From assembly GCF_943734655.1 (NCBI RefSeq), contig NC_071355.1, positions 55,985,449-56,049,448 of the forward strand: a DNA stretch of 64,000 nt, in the 5' to 3' direction. Both the position numbers and the translations under genes were made by a program. Origin of the DNA: Sabethes cyaneus. Taxonomy: Eukaryota > Arthropoda > Insecta > Diptera > Culicidae. Below are positions 27,200 to 39,173 of this stretch, in pieces (the first letter of the stretch is position 1; the number at the start of each line of letters is the position of its first letter). The notes under the pieces are model-generated. The model saw only the letters and a list, made by a program, of their open reading frames with translations, searched no databases and was not told the origin of the DNA.

Positions 27200-27467
27200 C
27201 TACACGGATAGACATTTGATCTCCAAAACGAGCAAAATGAATCATGATTCCAGGTTTCTAGCTTATGATTTATGAAAATACACCATGAATAATAGTCACG
27301 ATATATCACGAGCTTCTTGCAGTACAACACAACGCAAAATCATGAACTATTATTCATGATTTTGTGCTGTCTGATAGGGCAGTTCAGTCATGATTTGACG
27401 GGAATTCGCATTTCAAGATTTCATGATTTCATTCATGGCATCGGAATCAAATTTCTTTCCGTGTACG
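27200..27467. mobile_element. About 268-bp MITE rich in ATCATGA palindromes
   Basis: The ends CTACACGGATAGACATTTGAT and the inverse of GTACACGGAAAGAAATTTGAT form an imperfect TIR. The interior repeats the AATCATGA word many times, including a 12-bp-arm palindrome centred at 27349 (27335-27364). No ORF is present. The exact boundary and TSD could not be fixed. Confidence 0.65.
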
Positions 27468-27984
27468 GGATCTAGAAGACGCTGAACAAAAAGACTATTA
27501 GACATAACAGTTCCCAGCTCTCCCAATTACTAATCGAATCGAATCACGCATCCAATTCCTGAAAGCATCCTGCAAATAACGATTACTTGAATCAATCATT
27601 TTTCTTGTTAACGGCCAGGCCAACTGTGCAGAATGTACCGCAGAGAGAATTCCAAGGAATAAAAGTGGAAACAAAAATAATACCTAATTCCATTAAACTC
27701 CTTGAAATCAAGGGGAAGCAAGAAAGCGTGGACCTCCCGTACCAAACGCTTACCATATAGATAACGGTTTATTTACAGATGTTGGGAGTATATTTGCTAA
27801 TAAAGGTTACGTGATACTCCGGACCCTCGCGGATGAACTAATGGTACTATTTAGACCAGAAGTCTGGCTGCAATTGACCAATGATATAGCGCCCTGTTTC
27901 GCTTTTTGAAAATAGATTGGTCTATTGTTCAAATTAGATTAGTCTAAATATATGTATACATATTTTATCAATTTTGGCTAAAAA
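27468..27984. other. Unassigned sequence
   Basis: No gene or repeat identity is recognised. It lies between the MITE and a run of RTE fragments. Confidence 0.4.
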
Positions 27985-28440
27985 AATTTTACGCTCAAAG
28001 TCCAAATCACGGCTGCAATTAATCTTTTCTTTTCTCTATATTCCTCTATAATGTTCTTTACTTTATAACTTTATAACTTTAACGTTCCCCATCCAGCTTC
28101 ACCTCGGCACCAACACTATTTGGAATCCCACGTTCCTTGTCCGCGACCATGTACAGCGATGATAATGGTAAGTCCTAGTTTTGCTGCTTCCCGTTTAAAA
28201 GGCCTAAAGGCCTCTTCTAATGCTCACTGGTTGATTTCGAAGATATCGACGTCATCCGCAAAACCAAGAAGCATGTGAGACTTCGTGAGAATAGTCCCGT
28301 TCCTTTCCACGTTTGCTTTTCATATCGCACTTTCTAATGCAATGTTGAATATTAGGTTAGAGTGCATCCCTTTGCTTCAGTCCGTTGAATGTAACGAAAG
28401 CTGGTTAGTCGGTACGTGTACGTTCCGCCACCCCCGTTAT
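27985..28440 (-). pseudogene. RTE lineage 1 fragment around the catalytic box
   Basis: The minus strand retains GFADDVDIF near 28265-28240 (both Asp present) and EEAFRPFKREAAKLG near 28215-28170, with the flanking nucleotide sequence matching 1090-1450. It is cut off at both ends. It lies head to tail with the 3' end of a lineage 2 copy starting at 28470. Confidence 0.75.
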
Positions 28441-28469
28441 TCAACAATTTGCAGATACAATTACTACTT

Positions 28470-28634
28470 TACCAGCCGATAGTTGGGGTGGCTCTTGACG
28501 TTTCAAAAATTCCTCTCTATTGTACTCGGTCCTAGGCTACTCGTCGACAATTCGTAGCGCGTCTCGACACACGCAAGTCGGCTTCAACCTGGTCGAGTCA
28601 TCTAGCACGTTGAGCCCCTCTATTCCTGGTGCCG
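28470..28634 (-). pseudogene. RTE lineage 2 copy, 3' end (exon of an interrupted copy)
   Basis: This is the 3' end of the LINE that continues at 31498-32707 and 34675-34860. Nucleotides at 28520-28634 match 13750-13870 and the reverse of 62070-62190 (LNQVEADLRVSRRA-type coding end). The copy is broken at 28634 by an element with TGCCG duplication. The sequence resumes exactly at 31498. Confidence 0.8.
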
Positions 28635-28848
28635 CACATAGGAGTATTTGCCCCAAAAAGCTGACCATAATTCTAAATTGCTTCTTTCCAGTCGATATTG
28701 ATAAAACATGATCAGAAATTAAATATTTCCCAATTCTGCATATAAAGTTAAAGAAATTGCCAACTAATCCCCTGTAAAGTGCAATTCGTGTCATTCTCTT
28801 ATATTAATTATAAAAAACCGATTAAGAACAAAACCATTTATTAGGTGT

Positions 28849-28940
28849 TGGGGTGTGTGTATGTATGTGTGTCTGTATGTATGTGAGCTAGTAGAGGTGT
28901 ATGTGTGATGTTAAAGTGTATGTATGTATGTATGTAAATG
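28849..28940. repeat. Imperfect (TATG/TGTG)n microsatellite
   Basis: Two TATG/TGTG-rich runs (28849-28887 and 28915-28940) separated by unique bases, inside element T1. Confidence 0.85.
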
Positions 28941-29602
28941 TGAAAGTGTGTACGTATACGTATAGAAGCATCATATTCAAGTCTTCTGTTTCATAGTCAC
29001 TGCATTTCTCATGTTCTTCAGTTTGAAATTGATTTGCCTCAAACATCTTCAACGTTTCGGTCGAAAAAGGCCTTTTTTTCTTGGTATCGGCCTTGAGCTA
29101 TGGATCCGAACTGAAGAGAAGTCTATTCAAAACATCTCTGTTGCATTGTGTTCTTGAAAATTTTGTACCAAAGTTTTATTTAGTACAGTATATTGTTTTT
29201 TTTTATTAAGAATAATTTAAACATACCTTCCGAAGTTTAGTCTGTAATTTCGAAAGTGTTTGAAACCGTGAATACATAATATGAGAATAAAAGAAATTTA
29301 AAATTAACTAAACCCATCATGTACTTCCTCGAATCACTCTAGAACTCGATGGCAAGCCCAATAGAAATTAAATCATATACCTTAATGACCAGAGCCGAAT
29401 GACTTCCGTTAACCTCCGCGAAAGTAGTCAGTTTACTGATTTGTTGATTCGACGATAGTCATTAATACGGTACATGTGCGGTAACCATAATGAGGGTCCT
29501 CCGTAACATTGAATAACATCTTTTTCTCTATAAATGACTGAAATGAAATGATTCAGGGCGAGACAAACGCAGACTGTGACTGTTGCCGGCGACCTGCAAG
29601 TA

Positions 29603-30527
29603 GGGTAATGTCGTTATCGTCGGGCCACTGTTATGGTCGGGCCACCACGATTTTTTCAGTTTTAGTAACTCGTGCTACCTTTGTACAAGCATTGTAAAAC
29701 TTCTTACTGTGACAGCTAACTTTTCACTATATTGTGAGTTTCAATCGTGTATTCAAAACACTTGTACTGAATTCACTGATTGAAACAACACAAAAAAAGT
29801 TTTGCAGGTGCAGTTAACTTTTCTTCAAGAAATGATTCATGAAATGCAATTATCGGGATAAATATTGAAAATTTATTACGTGTATTGTGCTCTATTCGAA
29901 GGTTATTGAAAAATCCCGGCCAGTTAGGTGTTTGTGTAGGGTAAGGGGGTAAATGCTACAAAAGCGCTTATTGTAAAGGTTGGGCCAATTCTGCAGCCAT
30001 GGTTGAACCACCATAATTTTAAGCTCAGAAGCGCAATTTTCGCTAGAGAACGTCAGTCGCGGGAAATGTGATGAAATAAAGCCTAATTAGTACAATAAAA
30101 ACCTACATTGTTGTTGATTTTTCATTGCAGTAGTACACATCGGAAAACGCGATTGTAGTAATATTGATTTTACAAGATCACCACAAATTTCGCAAAGATG
30201 TTATTAAAAATAGGATATTTATACTTATATGGGCCGTTGCTTACGAAATTCATTCTTTTGATGTCTCTACATAGAATTTCAATACGTATTTCTTGGATTA
30301 AGAGCGATGGCCCAACCTGTACAACGTGGCCCGAGTATGACAACATTTTTTGTCTTCACGTAAATGCCTATAACTTTATTATTTTTTAACCAATCAGTTC
30401 AAAATTTTCCAGAAGTATAGCTTATTCTTAGACCTTCCAACGATCTATTTAGATTTTAAAAATTCTTTTTAAAACGGAAGTTATGGGCGAATGTCAAAAA
30501 GGCGGCCCAACCACGACGACATTCCCC
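29603..30527. mobile_element. 925-bp TA-flanked MITE nested in T1
   Basis: The left end GGGTAATGTCGTTATCGTCG and the right end (inverse of GGGGAATGTCGTCGTGGTTG) form an about 26-bp imperfect TIR flanked by TA at 29601-29602 and 30528-30529. Both TIRs continue into GGGCC. No ORF longer than 63 codons is present. TA flanks suggest Tc1/mariner-type mobilisation. Confidence 0.65.
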
Positions 30528-31497
30528 TATGCCTTTCTTACCCCGTTCGAAAGGTGCCGGTCTTACTCCCATGGCACGTATTTTAAGAAGACGATTTTTA
30601 TACATTTATTAATCTATCATATATCTACTTAAAACTCACTGATGGAAAACAATACTAGCTAGAATATATAAAATCTTAAAATTTAGTTTGAAACTTCTTC
30701 TGAGAAATAAAGCATAAAACCTACTCGCGAAAAGTTACAACGGGCTGTGCATCAGTGACACTCGCGTTTGTTTTGTTTATTATTTTGATATTTGACGATT
30801 TATAGTAAGCTCGATCTGTTTTAAAACATCTGAAATAATGAACACAAATATGTTGAGTGTTTAATAACACAATTGATTAATGCATTCTAGTAAAACTCTA
30901 TGGGTGCTGGTCTTATCCCCTGTGCCGGTCTTACCCGCGCGACTCTTACCTTAAAATAATTAAATGTCTAAAAAACGACAAAGCGGAAACATGCGGAAGA
31001 TTTTTCGATTTCACTATATTCTGTGATGTTTGACCTATCTGATGGTGATTGAAATTTTGCCGGGACATGCTCGGAAGGTTACTAAAATTTTGATTAAAGC
31101 ATCAAGATCTTTCCACTATTTTTGGGGTAATTTTCGTAATCACTATTCGTATCGAAGACATTCATTTATTTTATTCATTTATACATGAAAACTATTGAAA
31201 AACATTCTTCTTTGCTGATAAATACTTACCCATGTTGAATTGATACTATTTCACTCGGATTTTTAGGTTTTTGCACCAACGAGCGGAAGAACGCATTTTA
31301 AAAGTGAAAAAATTTACTGCCGAATGGCGTTCTAAATAGGCAGCTTGCTGAGCGAAGAAAAGCATGAATTCACTTCAAAATCATACTAACGTGACCAGTA
31401 GACTATGCTGAGATTACAGATACTCTATATAAATAAAAATCATACATTTCATATTTCGGACTTATGGCCAACTTTTTGGGTCAAATACTCCTATGTG

Positions 31498-32707
31498 TGC
31501 CGGTGGTATTCTTGAAGAGAACAGATTTCACTGCACAGTCATCCGGCTTCCTTGCGACGCGGCCGGTCCACCGTAGTCTCCCAACTTTCGCCAGGTGTAC
31601 GATGGGAATCTCTCCAAGTAACGCCTGTAGCTCGTGATTCCTATGCCTCCACCACTCTCTGCTTTCAGTTTGTACTCCGCCAAAAATAGTCCGCAACACC
31701 TTTCGTTCAAATACGGCAAGTGCACGTATGTCTTCAATACTGAATTACATATAGGATATCCATCCTATTTCCGCAACTCTGTACCCGATTCGAAAGGACT
31801 CGAGCGAGTCTCCGAAACGCGCACGTATCACAACATTCGCTTCAGGGTATCCTTGATCAGTCGCCGTCAGTTTATCGGGATAACCGTACTCGTGTATTAT
31901 CTGTCATAGCTGTTCGCGTTCAACTGTATCGTATGCCGCTCTGAAATCCACGAAAATATGATGCGTGGGCACGTTGTACTCTCGACATTTCTGGAGGATT
32001 TGTCGGAGAGTAACAATTTGATCCGTAGTAGCACGGGCCCTCATAAAGCCCGCCTGATACTGCCCTACGAATTCTTTTACTATTTGGGATAGACAACGCA
32101 ACAAAATCTAGGAGGGCACGTTGTAGGCGGCGATGACCAGCATAATACTGCGGTAATCCCTTTTCCCGATCGATCGCCCTTTTTGTAGATGGTATAGACC
32201 ACACCATTCATCCACTCCTCCGCTAGTGGCTTCTCCTTCCAAATCCTTGAAATTATCCAGTGAAGTGTCGTTGCCAGCGGTTCTTGGCCATTTTTGAAGA
32301 GTTTTATCAGCAGCCGGTCCTTTCTGGCGTTTCTTTCAGTTATATCGCTTCCACCTGTCGACTACCTCGCGCTCGTTTGTGATTAAATCCCCTCTCTCGT
32401 CCCTACACGTGTCAGGCGTAGGTGTGTAGCCCTTGCGCATTTGGCTCAGCTTCTCGTAGAACTTGCGCGTGTCATTGGCCCGGAATAGTTATTCCAGTTT
32501 CTAACGATCTTTATCCTCCTTCCTGCCTTTTTTCATCCTAAGGATCGTGGTCAGCTCATTCCGCGCTTGTAAATAATTGGTCAAATTCTCTCTCGTAGAC
32601 AAGCTTAGATAGTTTTTCGAAGCTCTTTTTTCCTCTCTATGTCTTGTTGGCATTCCCCCTCAAACCAGTTATTTCGTGCGCTCGAGGTTTCTTCACCTAG
32701 CACTGCG
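31498..32707 (-). pseudogene. RTE lineage 2 copy, central part
   Basis: Continues the copy split at 28634. From high to low coordinates the minus strand reads NNWFEGECQQD (32690-32650), a degraded linker (32640-32230), DYRSIMLVIAAYNV (about 32165-32120), LSQIVKEFVGQYQAGFMRAR and HIFVDFRAAYDTVEREQL (31960-31910, first catalytic Asp). It then jumps to FGGVQTESREWWRH (31690-31650) and LRWTGRVARKPDDCAVKSV (31590-31520). The segment with the FADD box is deleted. Its upstream side is broken at 32707 by element T2. Confidence 0.82.
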
Positions 32708-34674
32708 CACTATGGGCCAGAAATTGAAATTTCGGGACAAAAATATTTGCGGTTAAACGGCATGTCTCAGCTCAGTGTAGTCTTCGGCAACTTTTTGAAT
32801 GAAAAATTGATGCATATTTTGAAGGGGTCGTCCGATATTTAAGCGCTACTTAAACAACAATTTAAGTAATAACTTTTAGAGTAAACTTTTTTTCACCTTT
32901 TTGGTTTCAAAATATTAAAGATAAACCAATTTCAAGTAATTTTTCTGAAGATATCAAACTTCTACCTTTTACCCATTTTCAGCAATAGACCTTTGTTTAT
33001 AAACGACCCCTCAAATCACATTTCTTCTTGTAACATGTTTATTTTAACAGACAGCTCAACGTGATGTTCTAAAAAATATTTTGGACATAAAAGAGATATA
33101 TTTTTGCTGAAGACTGTTTTGCTTTATTTGCATTAATTAATAAGATATAATTGATTTTAGGTTAAAACCCGTCTGATGAAAAATCCGAATATCTTAGCCA
33201 TCTGCAAGTATCTGCAATTAGTTTGCATACCAATTTGTAGGGAATTAATAAAGCTATCTGCCCAAATGTATATTTCAGAGAATACCGGGGAATACCATGG
33301 CTGGGAATACCTAGGAATAGTGCAGATTTTTTTGTTCATACATTTTATAACTTTTTTTTCCATGTGTGGACTCATTACTGCGACCAGTATAGTTGATCTA
33401 TTGTAATATCGCCCGGATGTTTGCTGTATGACCTGCACTGCATTTCTTTTTTCTATAATCACTATTGAGTGAGCGATATGCTTATTAAATTTTATGCGTG
33501 CTTGCGTGTATTGGGGTTTACCCTTCCTTCAAAGCTTAATCTACTTTACCCACTTATTCCTCGCTGCCAGCACTATCCCATATTATAGCCGTCCCTGGCG
33601 AGGACTCATTCGTACCTCTGACCAGTACACTTAACTATAGGAGGGACATTTGCACTGTCAAGAGGCTTCAGAGGGTAAATATAGAATTCAGCACGAAGGA
33701 AGGGTAAATGGAGGGGCCTGAGAATAAACCCATGCTAAAGTCACTTGACATCGAATGGCTTGATTCTACTAAGATTCGAACCCACGACCACTCGCTTGTC
33801 CATATTTTATAACTTAATAAATATGCGTTCTAGCGTCAAACAGTCTTCACAGAAAATATGTATTTCAACATACTGAATAACTTTGTAAAACACTTAAAAG
33901 CAATAAAATAATCGTGTGCAAAGTTATTGAGTGTAATTGATTTTTAAGTGCTCTTTTTTAACACATCATTATATTTCGCAACCGGTAAGAAATAGATAGT
34001 TACTTTATTCAGCAAAGTTGCTTATTTTAGTATGTTCTGTAACTTTTGGAGAAAAAAACTTTTTTTTTAAATTATTTAAGAAAACAAAAGTTTGTATCAC
34101 CCTAATAGGCGAATTCATGGTCACCCTAATAGTGCAGGAATATGCGCTATATTTCATTATTTTACTTCTTCGAAGACACCATCCTTGAAAAAATACACAT
34201 TTTTCATCAGACGATTTTTAGACTAAAAACAGTTATATCTTAAAAATTAATGCAGAAAAAGCAAAACAGTCTTCAGCAAAAATATTCCTCTTTTATGTAC
34301 AAAATGTTGTCTAGAACATCACATTGAGCAGTCTGTTGAAATAAATATGTTACAAGAAGAAATGTGATTTGAGGGGTCGTTTATAAACAAAGGTCTATTG
34401 CTGAAAATGGGTAAAAGGTAGAAGTTTGATATCTTCAAAAAAAAACTTGAAATTGATTTATCTTTAATATTTTGAAACTAAAAGGGTGCGAAAAAATTTA
34501 CTCTAAAAGTTATTACTTAAATTGTTGTTAAAGTAACACCTAAATATTGGACGACCCCTTCAAAAGATACATCATTTTTTCATTCAAAAAGTTGCCGAAG
34601 ACCACATTGAGCTAAGGCTTGCCGTTTAACCGCAAATATATTTATCCCGAAATTTTAATTTCTGGCCCATAGTG
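32708..34674. mobile_element. Transib-like foldback element T2 (1.97 kb), TSD CTGCG
   Basis: Termini CACTATGGGCCAGAAATT and its inverse fit the Transib CACWATG start. The 5-bp GC-rich duplication CTGCG is at 32703-32707 and 34675-34679. The two ends are inverted copies of each other over about 480 bp (32708-33185 and 34190-34674), so the element is a long-TIR, foldback-like derivative. The unique centre has no transposase ORF and carries a SINE (33490-33800). The flanking LINE reads continuously after removal: AVNATTTA | VLGEETSSARNNWF. Confidence 0.85.
33490..33800 (-). mobile_element. tRNA-related SINE inside T2
   Basis: Reading the minus strand from about 33800, the sequence contains GAGTGGTCGTGGGTTCGAATC, whose GGTTCGAATC is a pol III B box (33773-33782). 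A body of about 270 bp follows, ending near an AT-rich tail at 33500. The expected A box upstream is not clear, so the head may be truncated. Its position between T2 arms dates it after T2 formed. Confidence 0.6.
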
Positions 34675-34860
34675 CTGCGGTTGTGGTCGCATTGACGGCC
34701 GAGAGTATCATACTCATACGCAATTTGCAGTTCCAGGTATCAAGTTTCTATTCTCTATCCTTATGCCTGTCCTTATGTGGCTATTTTTTTACTTCTTATT
34801 CTTATTCTTATTCTAATTCTAAGTTAACTAAACTTTGTAGAGACAGTGACCAGTTCAGCG
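34675..34860 (-). pseudogene. RTE lineage 2 copy, 5' end
   Basis: After T2 the LINE continues with MILSAVNATTTA (34715-34675). It then joins directly to sequence resembling the ORF start seen in lineage 1 (GTTCCAGGTATCAAGTTTC at 34730 versus CTTCCAGGTACCAAGTTTC at 3407). The endonuclease domain is therefore deleted in this copy. The 5' limit is not clear. Confidence 0.6.
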
Positions 34861-37800
34861 TTCTGCGGCCATTTGATTTGGACATTAGACGGGGCCCAAG
34901 TAACATTGAAGGTTTTGTTACATCCTTATGAAGGTTTTGTTGACCAAAATTGGCCATAAATACCCTTATAAGAGCGCAATAAAACTCAAATTGTTTATTG
35001 GGGGCATATCGGCGAGCATTTGGCGTCTTTAAGCATCGATCCCGGCAATCAATCTGATCCCGGCCGTAAACTGGAAGGTGAAGTGTGCGATAGCAAATTC
35101 AGTCCTGTAAGCTGTAAAATCTTTTGACATAATGTTAGTGGGACAAGGTCGACTAATAATTTTGGAAGAACCATACTTATTTGTAGGACCATTTTTCATC
35201 CACGTCCGGTGATTGGATCATTACAAAATTAGTGTCAAAGTAAGCTGTCTGCGGAAACTAAATCTGATTAAAAAGTTATGTTCTTTTCCAAATTTATAGT
35301 CGGCCATGTCCCCTTAACTGTTAATATACATTTCATTACCTTAGAAATAAAAAGCCACATTTCAGCACTGCATTCCAGTATCGATCAAATCAACAATTTT
35401 ATCGAAATTTGCCATCGCTGAGAGAAAAACTTTCCATAAAACTAGATTACAGTGAAGCAAATTTTTCCGCTATCAACCGTTCGATATCACTATTCATACA
35501 ATCAAACTCTGCCCAACAAACCGGTAATTTATCGCAGATCTGATTTGACCTGTCGAGTTGACAAAGATTTTTCTCCAGCACGGTCCGGTCGGTGGTGGGT
35601 CGTTCTGTCGGTCCGGTGTTCTCGAGAAATCCTCTTTCACTCTTGATTTATCAATTTCCTCACCCAAAGCAACCCGATGCCAACGGGCTCCGGACCCAAC
35701 CGGAAGTACTTCATCATACCGCGTACGGCTGGCCAGCTCTGGCTGCAGCGTTGTCGATACCGGATATCGTCTGGCCCGGTGAGTGAGGACAGCATCAGCA
35801 TCAGCAGATCGCAAAACAAATGGCCACACAAACAATTTTCTCATGGTAATTGCGATGGCTATCTGGCCGTCGAATCCCTTTTTCCAGTTCCCGCGTCAGA
35901 TGAACATTTCCGATGAGTGTTTGTCCTCGAACGCGCGGGCCGAACGGGTGAACGATTTTGGGAATCGATTTGAAAGAAGCAGCGTCGTTCTTTTCACTCT
36001 CGATCTGATACAATTGTAGGTACGTTGATTTCCTGTTACTCACAGGCATTTGCAGCTGGGATTTCCATTCTATGTTGAGTTTTTTTTCTTTTTTTGAATC
36101 AGATTTCGCCCCATTGGTGTCCATATCACAGTCGATTGTTTGAGTTCTAAGTCGAAGAAGCGGCAACGGGTCAAACTAATTCACCCGGAAGTGAGACTAA
36201 AAGTAGTATGTTATGAGTTACTCAAAATCAAATCAAATTAGGAAATCGAAAAACCTTCACTGCTTATTGCGGTAGTCACAGGAAATTTACTGGACGTGAG
36301 ACATAAAACTTTAACGTGATTTTATCTTGATTTCTATTTTTTTTAAACGAACAATCGCATCAATAAAACCGGCTACTTGCACCGGATTGTTCGTTTTATC
36401 ACGAGAACCCTTTCGGTTGCCCCATCCATCGGTATTATCGACGAAAAATGGTTGAAGTACGGGCTTGGGGAGTGGAAAGATTTATTCGAGGAACGAGGTA
36501 AGTTATGCGCTTGGTTCACTAATAGCAATGGCACAATTGAATCTCGACCGTTGCGTTGCAGCTGACTGCTAGCAGCACCTGAAGCGCTGCACTGCTGTGT
36601 AGCTTCTGGCTTCTTCCTGGCAGACGACAGGATGGACGGACGAACGGACGGTCGGTCGCCGAGATTCCACTCCAGCGAGAAAGCAATTGAGTGGTCGAAG
36701 GAGTTGGTTTTATTTTCGGTAGTGGTCAGCAGTGAAATGGATTTCCTAGATGCTTTCCGATGCCAGGAAAAGAGCTCCGGTGGGTTGGTTGACTCCGGTG
36801 GAAATAAAACTTTTTGATGTTATGGATGGCGATTACGCTCCGGAATGTTCGTATGCTTATTGTAAACTGAAACTTTGAAAGTTAGGATTACGGATGTGGA
36901 ATTTAAATTAGATCATGATTACATGTTATGACCGAGCTGTCCGACTAGAGCATCATTCATTCTACATTTTTCAGTTTCTGTTTTCTATTCTTGGCTTGTG
37001 CTGTTCGAATAAAAATCAAGTTTTTGCAGCAAATCTTGTAGTCACCGCGATACTTTTTAACGAAATTGTTTTTCTTGTTGACCGGAGGATAAACTTTGTG
37101 CAGCAAAAAAGAAAACATCAGATAACATCGACGAAGGGGATTGTCTATAACAGCAAAATACTCGAGCCGCAATTACAATCACGGTATCGCAGCGCAAACT
37201 TCTCGAACTTTGTGCAACAGTCAGGATAATTAGCTTTCACCGCTTCCACAACCGTCTGTCTGTCCGCAGGAAACAACGCTAACGAAGTGTTGCGGGATAG
37301 CCGGTTGCTTCAATTAACCTCTGGTTTGCTAGTCAATTAGCCTTTTTTTAACTTTCAGTACGTCCGTGGCCGTGATTGACCTATCTCATTCGATGGTAAT
37401 TGCCTGTGCGAAGCTAGTCGGATGTTGTTTTTAATTGTTGACCAGCCGGTCTGGATCATAAATATTCAGAGGGGATACAATATTATGATTGGCGAAAGAT
37501 TCGTGGAAATCTCGTTGATTGTTATTACTAGTCCAGCTGAAATCATACTAGCTTTGGAACCCCTAACAATTGGGGTTCACCGTGAAGAATTTATCCTTTT
37601 ATGCTTGCATGAAAACTACCTATTCTACTCAATTGGACTCCCTCGCTCTCGTTAGGCGAACGACCTATGGCAGTTTATATTTTCACGCTTCCAAATGCTA
37701 GCTGGCAAGCTCAAACTTTGCCTCGTGAGAGGAAGAACCGTATATTCGCCTTTGTAACCGGTGAACTATATTCTAAACGGGCAGATTTGAGTTTTGTACC

Positions 37801-38822
37801 TGGAAGCTGTCTGTGAACCCGTTCCTTGTTCCTACAGGATTGTCGTGTTTGTTTTTCATCTATTTCAAACGCCTTCTGACTGTGATACCTTTATACGGAA
37901 GAACGAGTGAAATAGTCGCCCATTCAGGATCAGCACACAGCCAAACGCAACTATGTATGTATGCTGCAAGTTTGCCCTGTCACCGCACGGAGGTGGCAGA
38001 GATGGCCAGTAACAGGTATCTCATCGAGCTAATCTTTTTGTCTCCGAAACGATTCCGTCCTTTTTTCGGTTTGTTAGCTTTGATGCTTCGCTAAGCCGTG
38101 CTCGTCTGCAGAAGCTGATTGTGGATTTCGTCGTCGAGTGCAAATTTTGTCCGGCTTTACAGCGCAGAAAATGGTTATGATACAGCAAAGAACTGCATGT
38201 CGGCACTACAGGAACTAGGACAAATCCGTTTTAATGATTGAACTAATGAAGTCTGCTTGAATTGTAGGATGTAGAAAGGGAATGAAAATGTTTTACCTGA
38301 AATTTTCTTTGAAACAAGGGGAATACTATGTAAGCTAAACTTACTTCGTTGAATTAAACTAATTATTATTATTACATTTTATTAATTATTGGAATGAATG
38401 AAATGAAAATTTTTTCCCCCTTCGCTTTTTTTTTTAAACTTCATACCTCCTGAACAAAACTGTACAAATTTTATTACAGTGGTATTGTAAGAAATGGTGG
38501 AAAACGCTTCTGTCGCGACTGTAAAGGACGTGGAGCTGGCACAGAAAGTCAACCTTGACAGCGTCGCGTTGGATTGAGGATCTTCTAGTTTATCCCTGAT
38601 TATGAACTCGCCACCGACGAATAAGGAAAGTCATACGAATAAGCATCCCGATCCGGCAATGCGGTCTGAGTTTAGTGGGTAACCGTCTCTCCATACTACA
38701 ATTACGACGCAGTCTGCAGAATCTGTACGACTAACAAGCGACTACCTGCGAAATGTAAAAAAAACAAGTGAGAGTTATTTTCTGCTAGACTAGCGTAGTA
38801 AAAGAACATGTACAGGTCATCT
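34861..38822. other. Unique sequence with CpG-rich blocks; no gene recognised
   Basis: 34860-35440 is unassigned. 35440-36200 and 36370-38200 are CpG-containing and non-repetitive. GTGAGT (35777) and GTAAGT (36498) occur in good donor context at the end of short open frames (for example 36377-36497), but without recognisable domains or acceptor sites I do not call exons. 38200-38820 is AT-rich and featureless. Confidence 0.45.
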
Positions 38823-39173
38823 CCCAGCTAGCACCAACTCGTATATCAATGTACGAAAACTATCGTAAATATCTTCTAACAAACTCGAAATCGTAACTAA
38901 AGATGGTTAAAGTAGGATCAAGTTGATTTTTTGTCGTATATAATGATAATGACTGACATACATACGATTTTCAGTACAAAATCGTAGAGTAGTACGGAGC
39001 GACTCGCGCTTAATCGGATATTATCGTATATAAATACTTATATAGTCGTAACGCTCAAATTATTCGTAATCACGTATATCGCCTCCAAAATAGTACGGAT
39101 ATGCCAATTTTGCGCATGAAATACGATTTATTTAGCATGTATATTTGTACGTAATGCTGATTTTTACCTTTTT

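Larger units (their letters stand above)
28635..31497. mobile_element. Transib-like DNA element T1 (2.86 kb), TSD TGCCG
   Basis: The ends CACATAGGAGTATTTG and the inverse of CACATAGGAGTATTTG extend as an about 35-bp TIR with three mismatches. The 5-bp duplication TGCCG is at 28630-28634 and 31498-31502. The flanks join to restore the LINE sequence seen at 13856-13885 (CTG-TGCCGGTGG). A 5-bp GC-rich duplication and a CACA start point to the Transib superfamily. No transposase ORF was found, so it is non-autonomous. It carries a nested MITE (29603-30527) and a TATG microsatellite. Confidence 0.75.

Noticed and set aside
35494..35844. 116-codon minus-strand open frame and overlapping plus frames
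   Set aside because: Competing frames on both strands and no protein family recognised.
36377..36497. Coding exon ending in a GTAAGT donor
   Set aside because: The peptide has no recognisable similarity and no matching acceptor or partner exon was seen; kept only as a note in the unique block.
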